Assembly (NCBI RefSeq): GCF_024166365.1
Contig: NC_064831.1
Location: 46,749,768-46,813,767 of the forward strand
Source of the DNA: Elephas maximus indicus
Taxonomy: Eukaryota > Chordata > Mammalia > Proboscidea > Elephantidae
Length of the DNA: 64,000 nucleotides
Direction of reading: 5' to 3'
Made by a program: the position numbers and the translations under genes. Positions 11,898-24,500 of this stretch are shown one piece after another. The first letter of the stretch is position 1, and every line of letters begins with the position of its first letter. The notes beneath the pieces are model-generated. The model did not search any database. It saw only the letters and a program-made list of their open reading frames with translations, and was not told the origin of the DNA.

Positions 11898-12522
11898 TCA
11901 CCTCCCCTCCTTTTCACCTGCCAGATCTGCTGTTGTTTCTGTCATGGTAGGGCTACCTTCTCTAAGAACGTCACCTGCTTGGTCAGACACTGCTTCATCA
12001 GTCTTGGCTGAAGGATCCCCACCGCCTTTCTGAAAGATTTCTGTGGCTTCATACTCAAGTACCTCTGATGGAGTCAAAGGTTCCAAGTGAATCCTGCCTG
12101 GCTCACTAACATCAGAAATAGCAGATTCGGGTTCATCTCTTTTTCTCAAAAACTGATCAATGCTAACATCACCCGATGTTAACCGCAAATCCTTAATATT
12201 CTTAGAAGAAAGTCTAGCTTCACCGGAGCCGTGACCTTTAACCTGATCACGCGTAACTGTATTTTCTGAACTTTGGCACATCTTTGACTCTGCTTCCTGA
12301 CAAACGAGTTCTATTTGTTTTTCCTTTTCCACTTTATCTTCACCAGTATTGGAATCATAACCGAAGGTTTTCTTCGAGCCCGTTTCCTGGTCTATAAGAC
12401 AGGCATCATTTTCCCTATGTGAAACTGTTATACTTTCTTCACTTTTTGTTACTGAAGAGCCTTCAAATGAACTTGAATCACATCTATTTTTTTCTTCCTC
12501 TGGTGAAGCTTTATCATGTTTA
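11898..12522 (-). CDS. ZNF280D: ZNF280D last coding exon (acidic C-terminus, stop codon)
   Basis: The acceptor is TTTATTTTTTCAG; the exon begins by completing AG|T (Ser) and runs [11 protein letters not shown] to EKEGR, then TGA at 11900-11898. It encodes about 207 residues that are Glu/Ser/Lys-rich, probably disordered. The end contains [12 protein letters not shown] and [18 protein letters not shown], the most family-specific text in the window. An apparent in-frame ATG at 12555-12557 lies inside the intron and is not a start. Confidence 0.93.
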
Positions 12523-15500
12523 CTGAAAAAATAAAGCCATTTGTTATCTATTCTCAATACATGTATTTGAACAAATCAAAAGAAAGACTTGCTCCAAAAA
12601 GTAAAAAATGTTAAGCACACTTACCTACCAAAAAAAAGAAAAAAATCCAGATCCACAGTCCTTGCCATGACATCACCATAATTTAAGAGGGGGCATTTTC
12701 TTAGGCAACAGACAGAGAAACTGAAAGAATCGTATATTAAAAGTAGACCCAGAGAGTCTACTGATGGGTTTTAAGTCTTGGTTACCATTGTTTTCATCTA
12801 TTCATATATCTTGTCTGTTTTTAAAATTTTAGTGTTCCCATTAATTTTTAAGAGTACTTTATACAGGAATATATTTGGAAATAATCTATTTTTATTTTCT
12901 GATTTATACATTGCTTTTATGCTTAGAAATGTCCTTTGTTATACAAATCAAATAAGCATTCACCTTTTCCTAATTATTAACAGCCTAATTTCTAAAAATG
13001 ATAAAAACATATATGCCTGAAAAAATATATGTAAATATACCTACATATTTATGTGTGGGGCTGTGTGTACGTGTGCTAATAGAAACTATTTCATGAATCA
13101 CAAAACATTAGAAATAATTTCTAAGGGTATCTCCAGCCCCTTTTCTATATTTAGGATGCTTACATTACCAAAAACAAATTTAACCACTACATATACCTTA
13201 TTTCTTATATTTAATATATTTGGAATATAGACTTTTCTTCAATGGATTACCCAAATATCTTAGCAACATTATCAAATGACCATATATAATTTATTTTTAT
13301 AAGGTCGTTTCTCTGCTATTAATTTTGTTCTACTCATCATCTGTTTTTTAGACTATTCTTGAGTCAATACCACACAATCTTAACAATTATACATTAAAAG
13401 TGTTCTTTATTATCTAGCAGAGCAAATCACCCACATACTCCTGTTCTTCTCCACGAACTTAGTAGTTTAAAAATGTAAAAGATATTTGTACAGGATGCTT
13501 ATTAGTTTAAAATAGTGACTACAGAGAATAAAACAATGATTAAATGAGTTATGGTATTAATAAATGGAAAAATATGAACCTTATTTTAATTTTGACAGTT
13601 AGCAAACCAAATCTCATTAGGATTTTGAGCAGTCATTAAATCCATAATTTGGAAAATGGTCTGTCATTCAAGTTATTAATATACTATTTTATATCTTAGT
13701 AAATTTTTCTTTTCTTCATTTAGATCCTATAAATTTATCCATTGTGTTTTGTAATTGTGTATTATTTTATCCATTGTATTTTGTAATTGTGTATTATTTG
13801 TATACAGGAAAGGTTCACATTTTTACACCATGCTGCCTGAATTAATACTCTTATTAATTCTAATCATTTAACTCATTTTTCTTGAATCTTACAGGTCCAT
13901 TATAGATTTATGTGCAAAAAATTGTAAATTTTTTCCTCTTCATTTCAAATTTGTTAATTCTGATTTTTAAGACTTGCTGGACTAACTACAATTTACAGAA
14001 AATGTTCAATAATATAGAGGGGACCAGACTGCTTTTTTAATTCCTTGGTTGCATTTGCATTAACTTCTCCCCCAGAAGAACAAAGGAGCAGGTAGGGAAA
14101 GGGCTAGACGACTTCACTAGTACAGTCTGAGAACACACCACGAAGCCTTATCTTGCTTTTTAAGGGCAACAGATGAATTAATCTCAACAGACTGACAAGC
14201 AATCTACTGTACAATATAAAACATAAAGATGGAAAAGGGAGAAATTACTTAAAAGACAAAACAAAATTATCTGGAGTAACGTTCTTGTTGAAAGGCTGCG
14301 ATTCTCTTTTGCTAAAGGGGATTATGAAGTGTCTTGTGTTCCTTAGTGTTCTGTTTGAGGATTACATTTTTAAAAATCAATCCCTTAATTATGAAACTTT
14401 TATGTTGAGTTCCCACATCAGAACTAGCTCTACGGCTTTTTGAAGAAATGTAAAAAAAAAAGATGTTAAGATTACCTATTTGCAATAATTGTTTCACTGA
14501 CACATCTTGTAACTGTTTTCATTTAATGGAGGCAACTAAAATCGGTTAACGTTTTATTTATTAGTAAGTAAATTTTTGAAAAAAATATACTCCACATGTC
14601 TAAAATATTAAAAAAAAATAATTAAGGATCTAGAGTACATTTTTGTTAAAATAAAAATTCAAGTTTGTATTTTAATTAAAAATCATTATTAAAAGCAATA
14701 ACACATACAAAAATTTAGGTACACCTTTGCCAATTGCCTGTGAAATAACACTGCACAAGTTATTTTATAACCTGAATTTCAAGAGATTCAGCTGTTCCTT
14801 ATATTTACCTTTCAGATGTTGATGTTTCTGTTTCTCCTTCAGCTATATGAGGTCTTGACATTTTCTGAAACGATTAAAAATACTTTTCATTTACATTCAT
14901 GGCTAAGCCTAAAGAAAACAGTTTTTATTGTACTAAACCTTCTGGATAAAAGGGACTTGAGTGTGCAACCTAATATACCAAAGAAATGGAAAAACAATTT
15001 TGTAATCTAAAGCATGTTCCAGAATAATCCTCATTATTCAGGATTTTAAGAATTCTTTTTGAAAAACCTATACAGATTCCAGGATACCAAACTAGTTTCA
15101 ATGGCGACTAAGACACAGTTATCCAGTTACATTTATACCTACATTCCTTAGTTTCTCTTTCAAATATGGCTCATAATATTTGAATAGAGAACTAGTAAAT
15201 TACTAAAACTAGTTTAACACAACTTGAATTTGAATAACAATATCTAGTGCTACAGCTGTTAACCAAAGGGTCGGCAGTTCAAATCCTCCAGGCGCTCCTT
15301 GGAAACTCTGTGGGGCAGTTCTACTCTGTCCTATAGGGTCGCTATGAGTCAGAATCGACTCGATGGCACTGGGTCTGGTCTGGTCTGGTTATCTGTCCAC
15401 AGTGTTTTATATAAACATATCAAGTATAGATACTTAGATAAAACACCTCTGAAACTATGATCTAATATAAGGAATCATAGTAATCCTTCCACTGTCAAAC

Positions 15501-18500
15501 CCAAGAATATTAGGCTATAGACAAATATTTTGCTTTTGCAAATGTTTTATAGGGGGAATGCCAACCTACCAGTTCATAACAGTTACCAATTACTGAACAC
15601 ACATGACGGGTGAGGAAGCATGTGAAGAATCTGACATTAACTATCTCATTTAATTCTATTAGATACTATAAAAAATTATGATTTTATACTGAGGAATGAG
15701 ATGAGGCACTCCAGTACGAGGTGGACTGAAGATTCAAATCCAGGCCTAGTTCTTAGCCACTGTAGTAGGTTGCCTCAAGCATGTGTCACTGATAATGGCA
15801 TATTAATGCACATATTTATCTCCTCACACTGCTAAAATGCAGACAAAGAAGTAAGAAATTTTCACTCATGAAGACCAAGATACCAAAGCATACTAAAAGC
15901 CAAAGAGATTTCAACAAAATCTGGAAGACACAGAGTGGCTAGACAGTGGTAATAGATTCAGCAATGTGAAGGAAGTAAAAAAAAATGTCTGCAGTGGGGG
16001 AGTGCGAGAAGACAGTCAATTTGCTGAGAGAACCTAAGAGACCTGTGCTTGGAAGAACCCAGTACAATAATCAACACATAAAAGGTAAAAATGAAGCGAA
16101 GGGACTGCTGGGAAATCTAAATGAACTTCCTCCCCCAATTCGGACCACCAGTTACCCTGTCCCTTCTCCTACCACAGTGGCTAGAGGTTAACCCTTTGAA
16201 GTAGAAAAGGTCTAGACCCAGGAACATCAGGAACAGCAAGGTGCAGGGGTGAAGTACTGAGAGAAAACAGAAAGACTTAGTAAAAGTTCATATCCTCTCT
16301 GCTGGGCTCCCAAATGGCAGCCACTAGAGGTGCCAACCCCACTGTACCACCCCCAGTGCAGTCTGGAAGATTCCTCTTTGGAGGAGATTATCAGCCCCAG
16401 AGAAAAGACTCCTCATAACTTCGAGGGGATCCCTCCACAGTCACTCACCTCAGCACATTATTCTCCTACATTAAGCCTAAACAATTCTCATGCAGATCAT
16501 GCAGGCTGTACAGTGCACAAACCCAGGGAGCAACTTTCACCGTGCGGTCCACGTCAGTGAGACACCGGGGGCCCCTGAGGCACTTTCAGGAGACACGCAA
16601 GGTCAAAACTGTTGGTGCAGGTGCACCTTGGCATGAAAAAAGGCAAACAATACTGGTATTCATGGTATTCTTCACCACTACATGCAAGCAGTAAAATTTA
16701 TTAAATCTCAGTCCTTGAGGTCATGTCTTTTAATGCTCCATGTGGTGAAATATATAGTGTGCATAAATCACTGCTGTGGTATACCGAAAACCCTTGGGCG
16801 GGTGATGGAGTTGCGAGCTGACTTAACCACTTTTTTTTTCACGGAACATCATTTTTATTTTAAAGAATGTCAAACTATGGATATTCAGGCTTAGGTACTT
16901 CACAGACATATTCTTAGAAACTTACAAAAGTGCACCTGTCACTTTAATGGAAACAACTGACAGTATTCCATGCCAGTAATAAAATTCAAGCAAAATTAAG
17001 CTCTGGGAAAATGTGTTCCACCACTCTGAGTTTGCAAGCTTTCCAATACTTAAAGCCTTTTCTGATGAGATTAGTGCCGATATTAATGAACGTTAACTGT
17101 CTGGTTTTGTATAATGAAATGTGTCCCGATTTGGAAGACCTATGTAACTCGGTGAACCAATGTTTTCCAAATGACCAACGCATGATGTTATAAAACCAAG
17201 CCTGGATAAAAGACTGATTTCAAGTGTAAGACAGACCAGTAGATTTGAATGTAATAGAGTATGAAATGCTCAGTTATATGGAGTCATATTCTGCGTTAAA
17301 ACAAGCCTTTGAGAAAACAAACATTCATCCAGTTTGTGTAGTATCAAAGAAGAATATTCAGAGTTACCTGAAAAGGCTATTTAAGCACTGGGTGAGGCTG
17401 GATATTCTTCATATATTTCAACCAAAACAACATAACAGACATAATGCAGAACCAGATATGAAAATCCAGTTTTCTTCTATTAAACTAAGACATTAAAGAG
17501 ACATGCAAAAGTTAAAACAATGCCACTCTCTCACTGAATTTATTTTGTTTTGGAAAAGAGGTATTTTTCAGAAAAAAGTCATTTATGACAACATATAACA
17601 GGCATATTGTTATTTTTCAGTAAGTTCGTAATATTTTTTATATTTCACAATTTTCTCTCACATGGTAAATACTGATAATTTCTGAGGACAAAGGAGTATA
17701 TGTAAACAGTGCCCTCTGTAGTTGTGCAGTGTACACCCGGTATAGCTGTGCAACGCAGCCCTGTTCTATCCAAACACACAGGGCTTTCAATTCATTTTTT
17801 AGCGCCTCATTGTTTTACCTATTGTCAGCCAAGGACCACCACACAATGGAAGACTCCTCTTCTATGAAAGACCAAAATAAACAAAAAAGGAAGAAACGGG
17901 CTTAGAGAAAATCAGAGACAGTGCCGGGAACAAAGGAACACCCCCTACCCATCCCACTGTCTCTAGAGAGCACAAGAAGTTACTGTATTCATCCTATAAG
18001 AACAAAGAGAACTGGAAAAACTGAAAAGCAAAACAAAAACTGAAGAGATCTTCAAAATTACAAGTATGGCAACTAAAATAAATAATTACATTCAGCAGTC
18101 TTTTTAAAAAGGAAGCAAAGAAACAAAAGGATAGAAGGCAAGAAAGAAAATACCACAGAATTCGAGCAGTGAGGTCCAATGTCAGAGAAATAGGAGTTTA
18201 CAAAAAAAAAAAAAAAAAAAAAGAGACCAGAGAAAAGTGAAAATTTATCAAAGAAACAATGCAAGAAAACCTCCCCAAACAGAAAACTCCAGATTGAAAA
18301 AGTCTGCTGAATGCCTACCATAATGAATGAGGCACATCACCATGAAAATTTCAAAACATGTTTGAAATAATTATAAAATTCCCCCCAAATAATAAAATAA
18401 CTTAAATACAAACAAAGGGGGACAAGAATGCCATCAAATTTATCAAAAGCAATGCTGGATATAAGATGATGATGGAGCAATATTTTCAAACCCATGTAGG

Positions 18501-21500
18501 AAAACTGTTTTCTATGTACATCAGCCAAACTATCACTCAAGTAAATACAGTTTTAGGCAGGCAAGGACTGAAAAAAGATGAACCCTTTCTGAGGAAGCTA
18601 TTAGAGGACATGTTTCATAAAAATGAGGATAAACCAAGAGAAGAGAAACTCACGGTCCAGGAAACAAGGACATGCAACACAAGCAAGTGGCAAAGGAAAG
18701 TCCTGACACGACAAACCAATGTGAACCCATCTTAGAGGATCTAAACACAATGCTGATTTCATATTACAAATGACTGACACTGTACGCTGTTCTAAACTAA
18801 TTCACATGAAATTTCTGTATAACTTAAATTGTCTGAATATTTAAGAGCCAAGTCAGCAACTGCTTTTTGTAAATTAGGTTTATTTATAAAAAGAACTTTT
18901 CTCTGGTTTTAAATTCAAAATCTGAAGATATCTCATTTGATTTTTCATATCTCCTTTCCAAATACGAAGTCAGGGCATTTATAATCTCAATTTCTAGTCA
19001 ATGAACACTTTCCCATACCTTACTGATACTTTCACCCAGTGATTCATACACATTCAATTTCTTTGCTTTTTCACTTACGTTCAGATTTTCTTGGTCAAGT
19101 TTTACATTCAAACGTACTTCCAAAACTTCTCTTATTTGGTGTAAGCAGAGAGACAGGTCTTTTATTAAGGATGCAGCTTTAGGTATAGTCATGTTTTCTG
19201 ACTGCAGAGCTTTATGAACCTTTGCCTCTTGGTAAAGGTAATCTGCATAAAAATTTGTAATCTACCAATATACATTTGATTTCAGAATAATTTATTTTGT
19301 CATTTGATAGTGTATCTTTTAATACTGGATGGATATCTTTAATTCGTGTGCAAAGTATTTGACTGCATTCGATCTTACGCCCACTGGCTATTTGTACAGT
19401 GTTTTTAATGTGGTCCTTAGAACAGATGAAAACGTGACATCTGCTCACTGAATTTTCACATACATATATATCCTTTGTACAACAGAAAAAATATTACCAT
19501 ATTTGAAGTCACAGAAGCAGGATTTTTCCATACTGAACTACGTTTATGATCTGAGGAAGGTACAAATTTGACACTATCACTTTTGGAAATAAGGACTTAC
19601 ACATCTTTGCATTCATCTGCTGTATCTGCTCCAAGATCAGATCCCTGGCCAAGCATGTTTAAATGTAAAGATCATCTCTTTCCTACTTATTAATAATTTT
19701 GTAAGTTAGAGCAGATCAGTTTTCTCTTTTTTTAATAACAGCTTTATTGAGATATAATTCTCTGGTCTTTTCTCACATGTCAATCAAGTCAATAAAACTT
19801 TCTTCTCTTGTATTCTCTTCTCATTATTCTTAATGTAAATATATCTAATAATTTGACACATTTGCTCATGATGGACTACATTTAGTGTTCAATCAAAATG
19901 TAAGACCAGGTACTTTTATTCTCAATAGTATTTCAGATTTAACATGATTTGCTAATAGGATTATAATTTGCTTTGCATTTTATTACACAAATGTGACAGA
20001 TTCATTTTTATGATTACTATATGATTATAACATGCTCCAAGTCCAACTTATTTAGAAACATTCCAGAACGTGGACTTCCAATAATCTCTTGTGATCCTGT
20101 AAGTGGTAAATTATTTGGCACAAAGCATATCAACATCTAAAATCACTTGCGCAAATTCCACCATTTTTGGTTCTTTTACTTTATCACCTTCTGCAAAGCA
20201 TCAACTATAAAACTATCCATTTGAATTCACTTTTACAAACACTTCCATTTTTAAAAAGCAGTATGATGAAACATGGAATTTTTATGGACACAAATTCTGT
20301 TAAAAATCTTTCAATCTTTAAAACCATTTTTTTTTTAGTTGCTAATATTTGATTCTGTTATATTACTGCTAGAAAGTATGCATGGAAAACAAATTAATGG
20401 ATTCTTTGGAATAAATAAGCCAGTCATAATGAATCAATTCACCTCCAGAATTCTATCTACAAGAATTGTCTGTTAAAAATCTTTGGCCAGATTGCGACCA
20501 ATCTCACAAAACAATTTGTGTGTAAGTTTTTGAATGAGAAACTAATTTGCACTGTAAATTTTCACCTAAAGCACAATAAAATTAAAAAAAAAAAAAGAAT
20601 TCTTTGACCATCATGTGAGACAGATTCTCTAAAACTTACAGGTGGTCCTTGGATGGGTCCATGCTCTATTAAAATCATTTTATTTTATAAGAAACAGGTG
20701 ACCACAATGAAAAATTATTGAAATTTATTTCAAATGGTATTTTCTTATTTTTTTGCTCACATTTTGTTTACTAGTTTCTGAAATGTCTAACATTTCCTTT
20801 TATTTTTTTCTCATTATTCAAAGAAAATTATTTAACTCTGAATTTCATGGTAAATATGTTCTAATAGTGTCAACTTTAGAGACTTGATTGTTTTCAATGG
20901 CTGGAGTTCTGTGTTTTTGCAGCCAAATTTGTAACTGTCTGCATAGTAGAACTACTTCATACAGTCTTCAACTCTGTGACCTTTCAGAAGCAGATAGCCA
21001 GGCTTGTCTTCCCAAGAGGCTCGGGGTGGGTTTGAACTTCTAACCCTCCCACTAATTGTCCCTTTGTGCTAGCCAGGGATTCCACCCTAAGCATAAGGAA
21101 ATACTAAAGAATTTGAAGCTGGTAGTATACTGAAGTAGCAACAACAAAGCCATAATGCAGGCCAGCTCCTGACAACAAAAACAATAAGCCAAACCCACTG
21201 CCATCGAGTCGAGTCTAACTCATAGTGACCCTACAGGACAGGGTAGAACTGCCCCATGGGATTTCCAATGAGTGGCTGGTGGATTTGAACTGCTGACCTT
21301 TTGGTTAGCAGCTGAGCTCTTACTGCTGTGCCACAGTAATGGCCCACCATATGAAAAGGTGTGCTCGTATCCAGATAAAAATATTATTTACCACAAAGTC
21401 CATTTTTCAACCACAGATTATGGTGACACACTGAAAACCAAGAAAAAACGACGTACTGTCAAGAAACAAAGCGATCAACAGTGTGAGGCTCAGTTACACC

Positions 21501-24500
21501 CCAGATGTTACAGCTTATCAGACAGAAAATTTAAAATTACTACGATTAATATGTTAAATGCTCTGGTAGAAAAAGGGGCAACATGCATGAATAGAATGGG
21601 AATTTCAGCAGAGGGTCAGAAACTATAAGAAAGAATCAATGGAAACGCTAGAAATAAAAGACACAACAGAGATGAAAAGTGCCTTTAATGGGCTCACGAG
21701 TAGACTTGATAACCTGAATCAGTAAAATTGAAGAGTGGTCAGCGGAAATTATCCAAACAGAAAGAAAAAGAAAAAAGTAGTGGGGAAAAAAACAGAACTG
21801 AGCATCCAAGAATAAAGATTGACATCATCAAATGGTCTAACATACACAAAATTGGAAACACAGAACCAGAGATAGAGAACAGGTCAGAAAACACAAATTG
21901 GGATAAATGCCATAAATAAATAAATACGCAAAGAGATGAACATATAAATAAACGAATGAACAAATTAGACTTAGACACATCATGTTCCAACTGCTGACAA
22001 CTAAAACTAAAGAAAAAAATCTTGAAGGCAGCCGAAGAAAAACAATTACATATATAGAAAAACATTACATATACAAAGATAGGAATTACAGTAGAACATC
22101 TTGTTAGAGAACATGTAAGCCAGAGACAATAAAATGACTTCTTTAAACTGCTGGGGGGTGGGGGGGGAGCGGGGGGAAGGCTGCTAAATCAAAATTCTAT
22201 ACCCACCAAAATGTATCTTTCAAAAATGAAACTTTAAGATTTTTGAAATAAGCAAAATCTTAAAGAATACCAGTTGATCTGCAACATGATACACGTCAAA
22301 GGAAGTTCTTCAGGCAAAAGGAATGTGATACCAGACAGAAATGCAGATCTACATTAAAAAAATGAAAAGCACTGGAAGTGGTAAAACTGAAGGTAAATAC
22401 AAAATTTATTTCTGAATTTTTAATTGCTCTAGTAGATAACTGACCATCAAAGCACAACAATAACAAATGTTTTATAACATATGTAAAAGTAAAATATATG
22501 TCAACAATAGAAAAAAAAAAAGAACATACAAATTACCAATATCAGGAAAGAGAGAGGGGATATCACTACAGACCCCACAGATGTTAAAAGGAAACAGAAA
22601 TCATACAAACAACTCACTATACATAAATCTGACAACTTAGATGAACTGTACCAATTCCTTGAAAACCACAAACTACCAACACTCAAGAAAAACCAAATAA
22701 CCAAAAAAATCCTGTATCTATTAAAGAAATTTATTTGCACTTAAAAAGAAAATTTTCTGCGGTATAAAGAAAGTCACTTGGGAGAAGGCTGCTACTTCTA
22801 CCTAGTTTCACTGTATAAGACAGAAATACTGTCCAAAAATTAAAGTAGTGCTGAACCTGCATCACTTCACTATAATCAGAGAGAAGTAATATTAAGTAAT
22901 ATCAAAAGAAATTGACATCAAGAAAGTACCCGAGAAAACTACTTCTACACACATCTATTAGACCGTCCAGTAGACAACATTTATATGATAATTCTGAGCG
23001 TTAACATTCAGAGTACTTGTTTAAGACAGCTGGAAATCTATTTAATTTATTCAGAGTATTTCTATTTTAAAAATTAGTTAAAATCGTTGACAGTTTTTTT
23101 GCTCCAGAAAATTACATCATCTGGAAAGACAAATCTTCCAGTGTGCTAAATCTGACTGAGGTTTATTGATTTCAGGATGTTTAAATCATAAATTTATCTC
23201 TATTACTAATAAGTTGAACTAAATAACAGGCAAGTGAAATATATGATGCCTTTGTCAACACAAAAACACCTTATAATTTTATTTAGGGTTAGATATTTCT
23301 ATATCTAATGAAAATAAAAAACAAAAATCTCAATTTTTTTCTTCCTGTAACATGCCAATAGTTGTTACTAAGGTATGCAGAATGGAATGTAAATGTCTGG
23401 AAAATTACATCTACCAATACTTTAAAATGTGTAAACCTTTAGGGTATGAAGTAAAACAAAAGTTTACCTCTGACACAGGTTCTTGTTCCACACTGGGAGC
23501 CTCATTTTTTAATCTTGAAAACAAAATAAATATTGACAAATGAAATCTTTTTTTTTGTATGCTTAAAATAATTAAAATATAAATCTAAACTAGTGCACAT
23601 TTTATACTATGATAGCATGACCTCTGTAAATACTTTAAGGTAAAAATAAAATGTATGGGAATAGAGTCAATAAACAAACTAAATACATGAATACAGATTT
23701 AAAACTTAACACCTATCTCCTTCTTCTCTAAGCAAGAGCATGTAAGATATGTTTTCTTTGCTAAGTACAATTTAAAATAAAAGACAGCACATTAGTAAAA
23801 GTTTCAGAAAAAAAAAATTATTAACTCTTTAAAAAATAAAACCAGGCTATAGGCTTTTTTTTTTTTTTTTTATAGGCTTATTTATATAATGTGCATCAGT
23901 ATTTACTATTATAGGACTTAGAAAGTGAGAGGTATTTTATCTATTTTGAAGTTCAATACGATAATGCCATTTCAACAAATATTATAATTTACTTACTCTG
24001 GAGGCAGTAAAATCACAGGAATGGTTTAGAATTTTGAAGGATATATTCTCTTACAAACCTTCATAAGCACAGCTCCAATATTAACTACAGAATTTTATTA
24101 CTTTGCCTAATTCTAAAAATACTATTATAGCTAACTTATAGCATTCACAAGATGGGTTTTTTTTTTTTTTTGTATTAACAGTCATACTGTAGATATTACA
24201 AAGATAAATGTCATCTGGAAAATATTTTAAAATAATTGATTTTAATATAAAACCTAGCTTTCACAAAGTATTTTTGTTTTAGAAACTACTGTTGACTAAA
24301 TCTTATTTTTGATATATCAAACTCAATTTTAATTTGCGTAAGCAGGTTACCTGATCTGAAACGCCACTGACCAAGAATTACGTGACTTGTAACTTTATGA
24401 AGGCTTAATAGCTATCTACGAAATAACATATTTAACACAAGCAATAATACACTGACTTAAATCTGACGGCGGAGAAATGGAGACACCTAATGGGACAGAA

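Larger units (their letters stand above)
14865..23467 (-). other. ZNF280D: Intron 10 of window (8.6 kb)
   Basis: Contains SINEs, a MIR, a hAT transposase relic, three L1 pieces and a pseudogene-like stretch. The regions 15771-16681, 19691-20477, 20596-20974 and 22746-23467 hold nothing I recognise. Confidence 0.75.

Noticed and set aside
21739..22065. Minus-strand 108-residue ORF, Phe/Ser-rich
   Set aside because: Antisense of an A-rich L1 ORF1 relic; composition follows from base bias.
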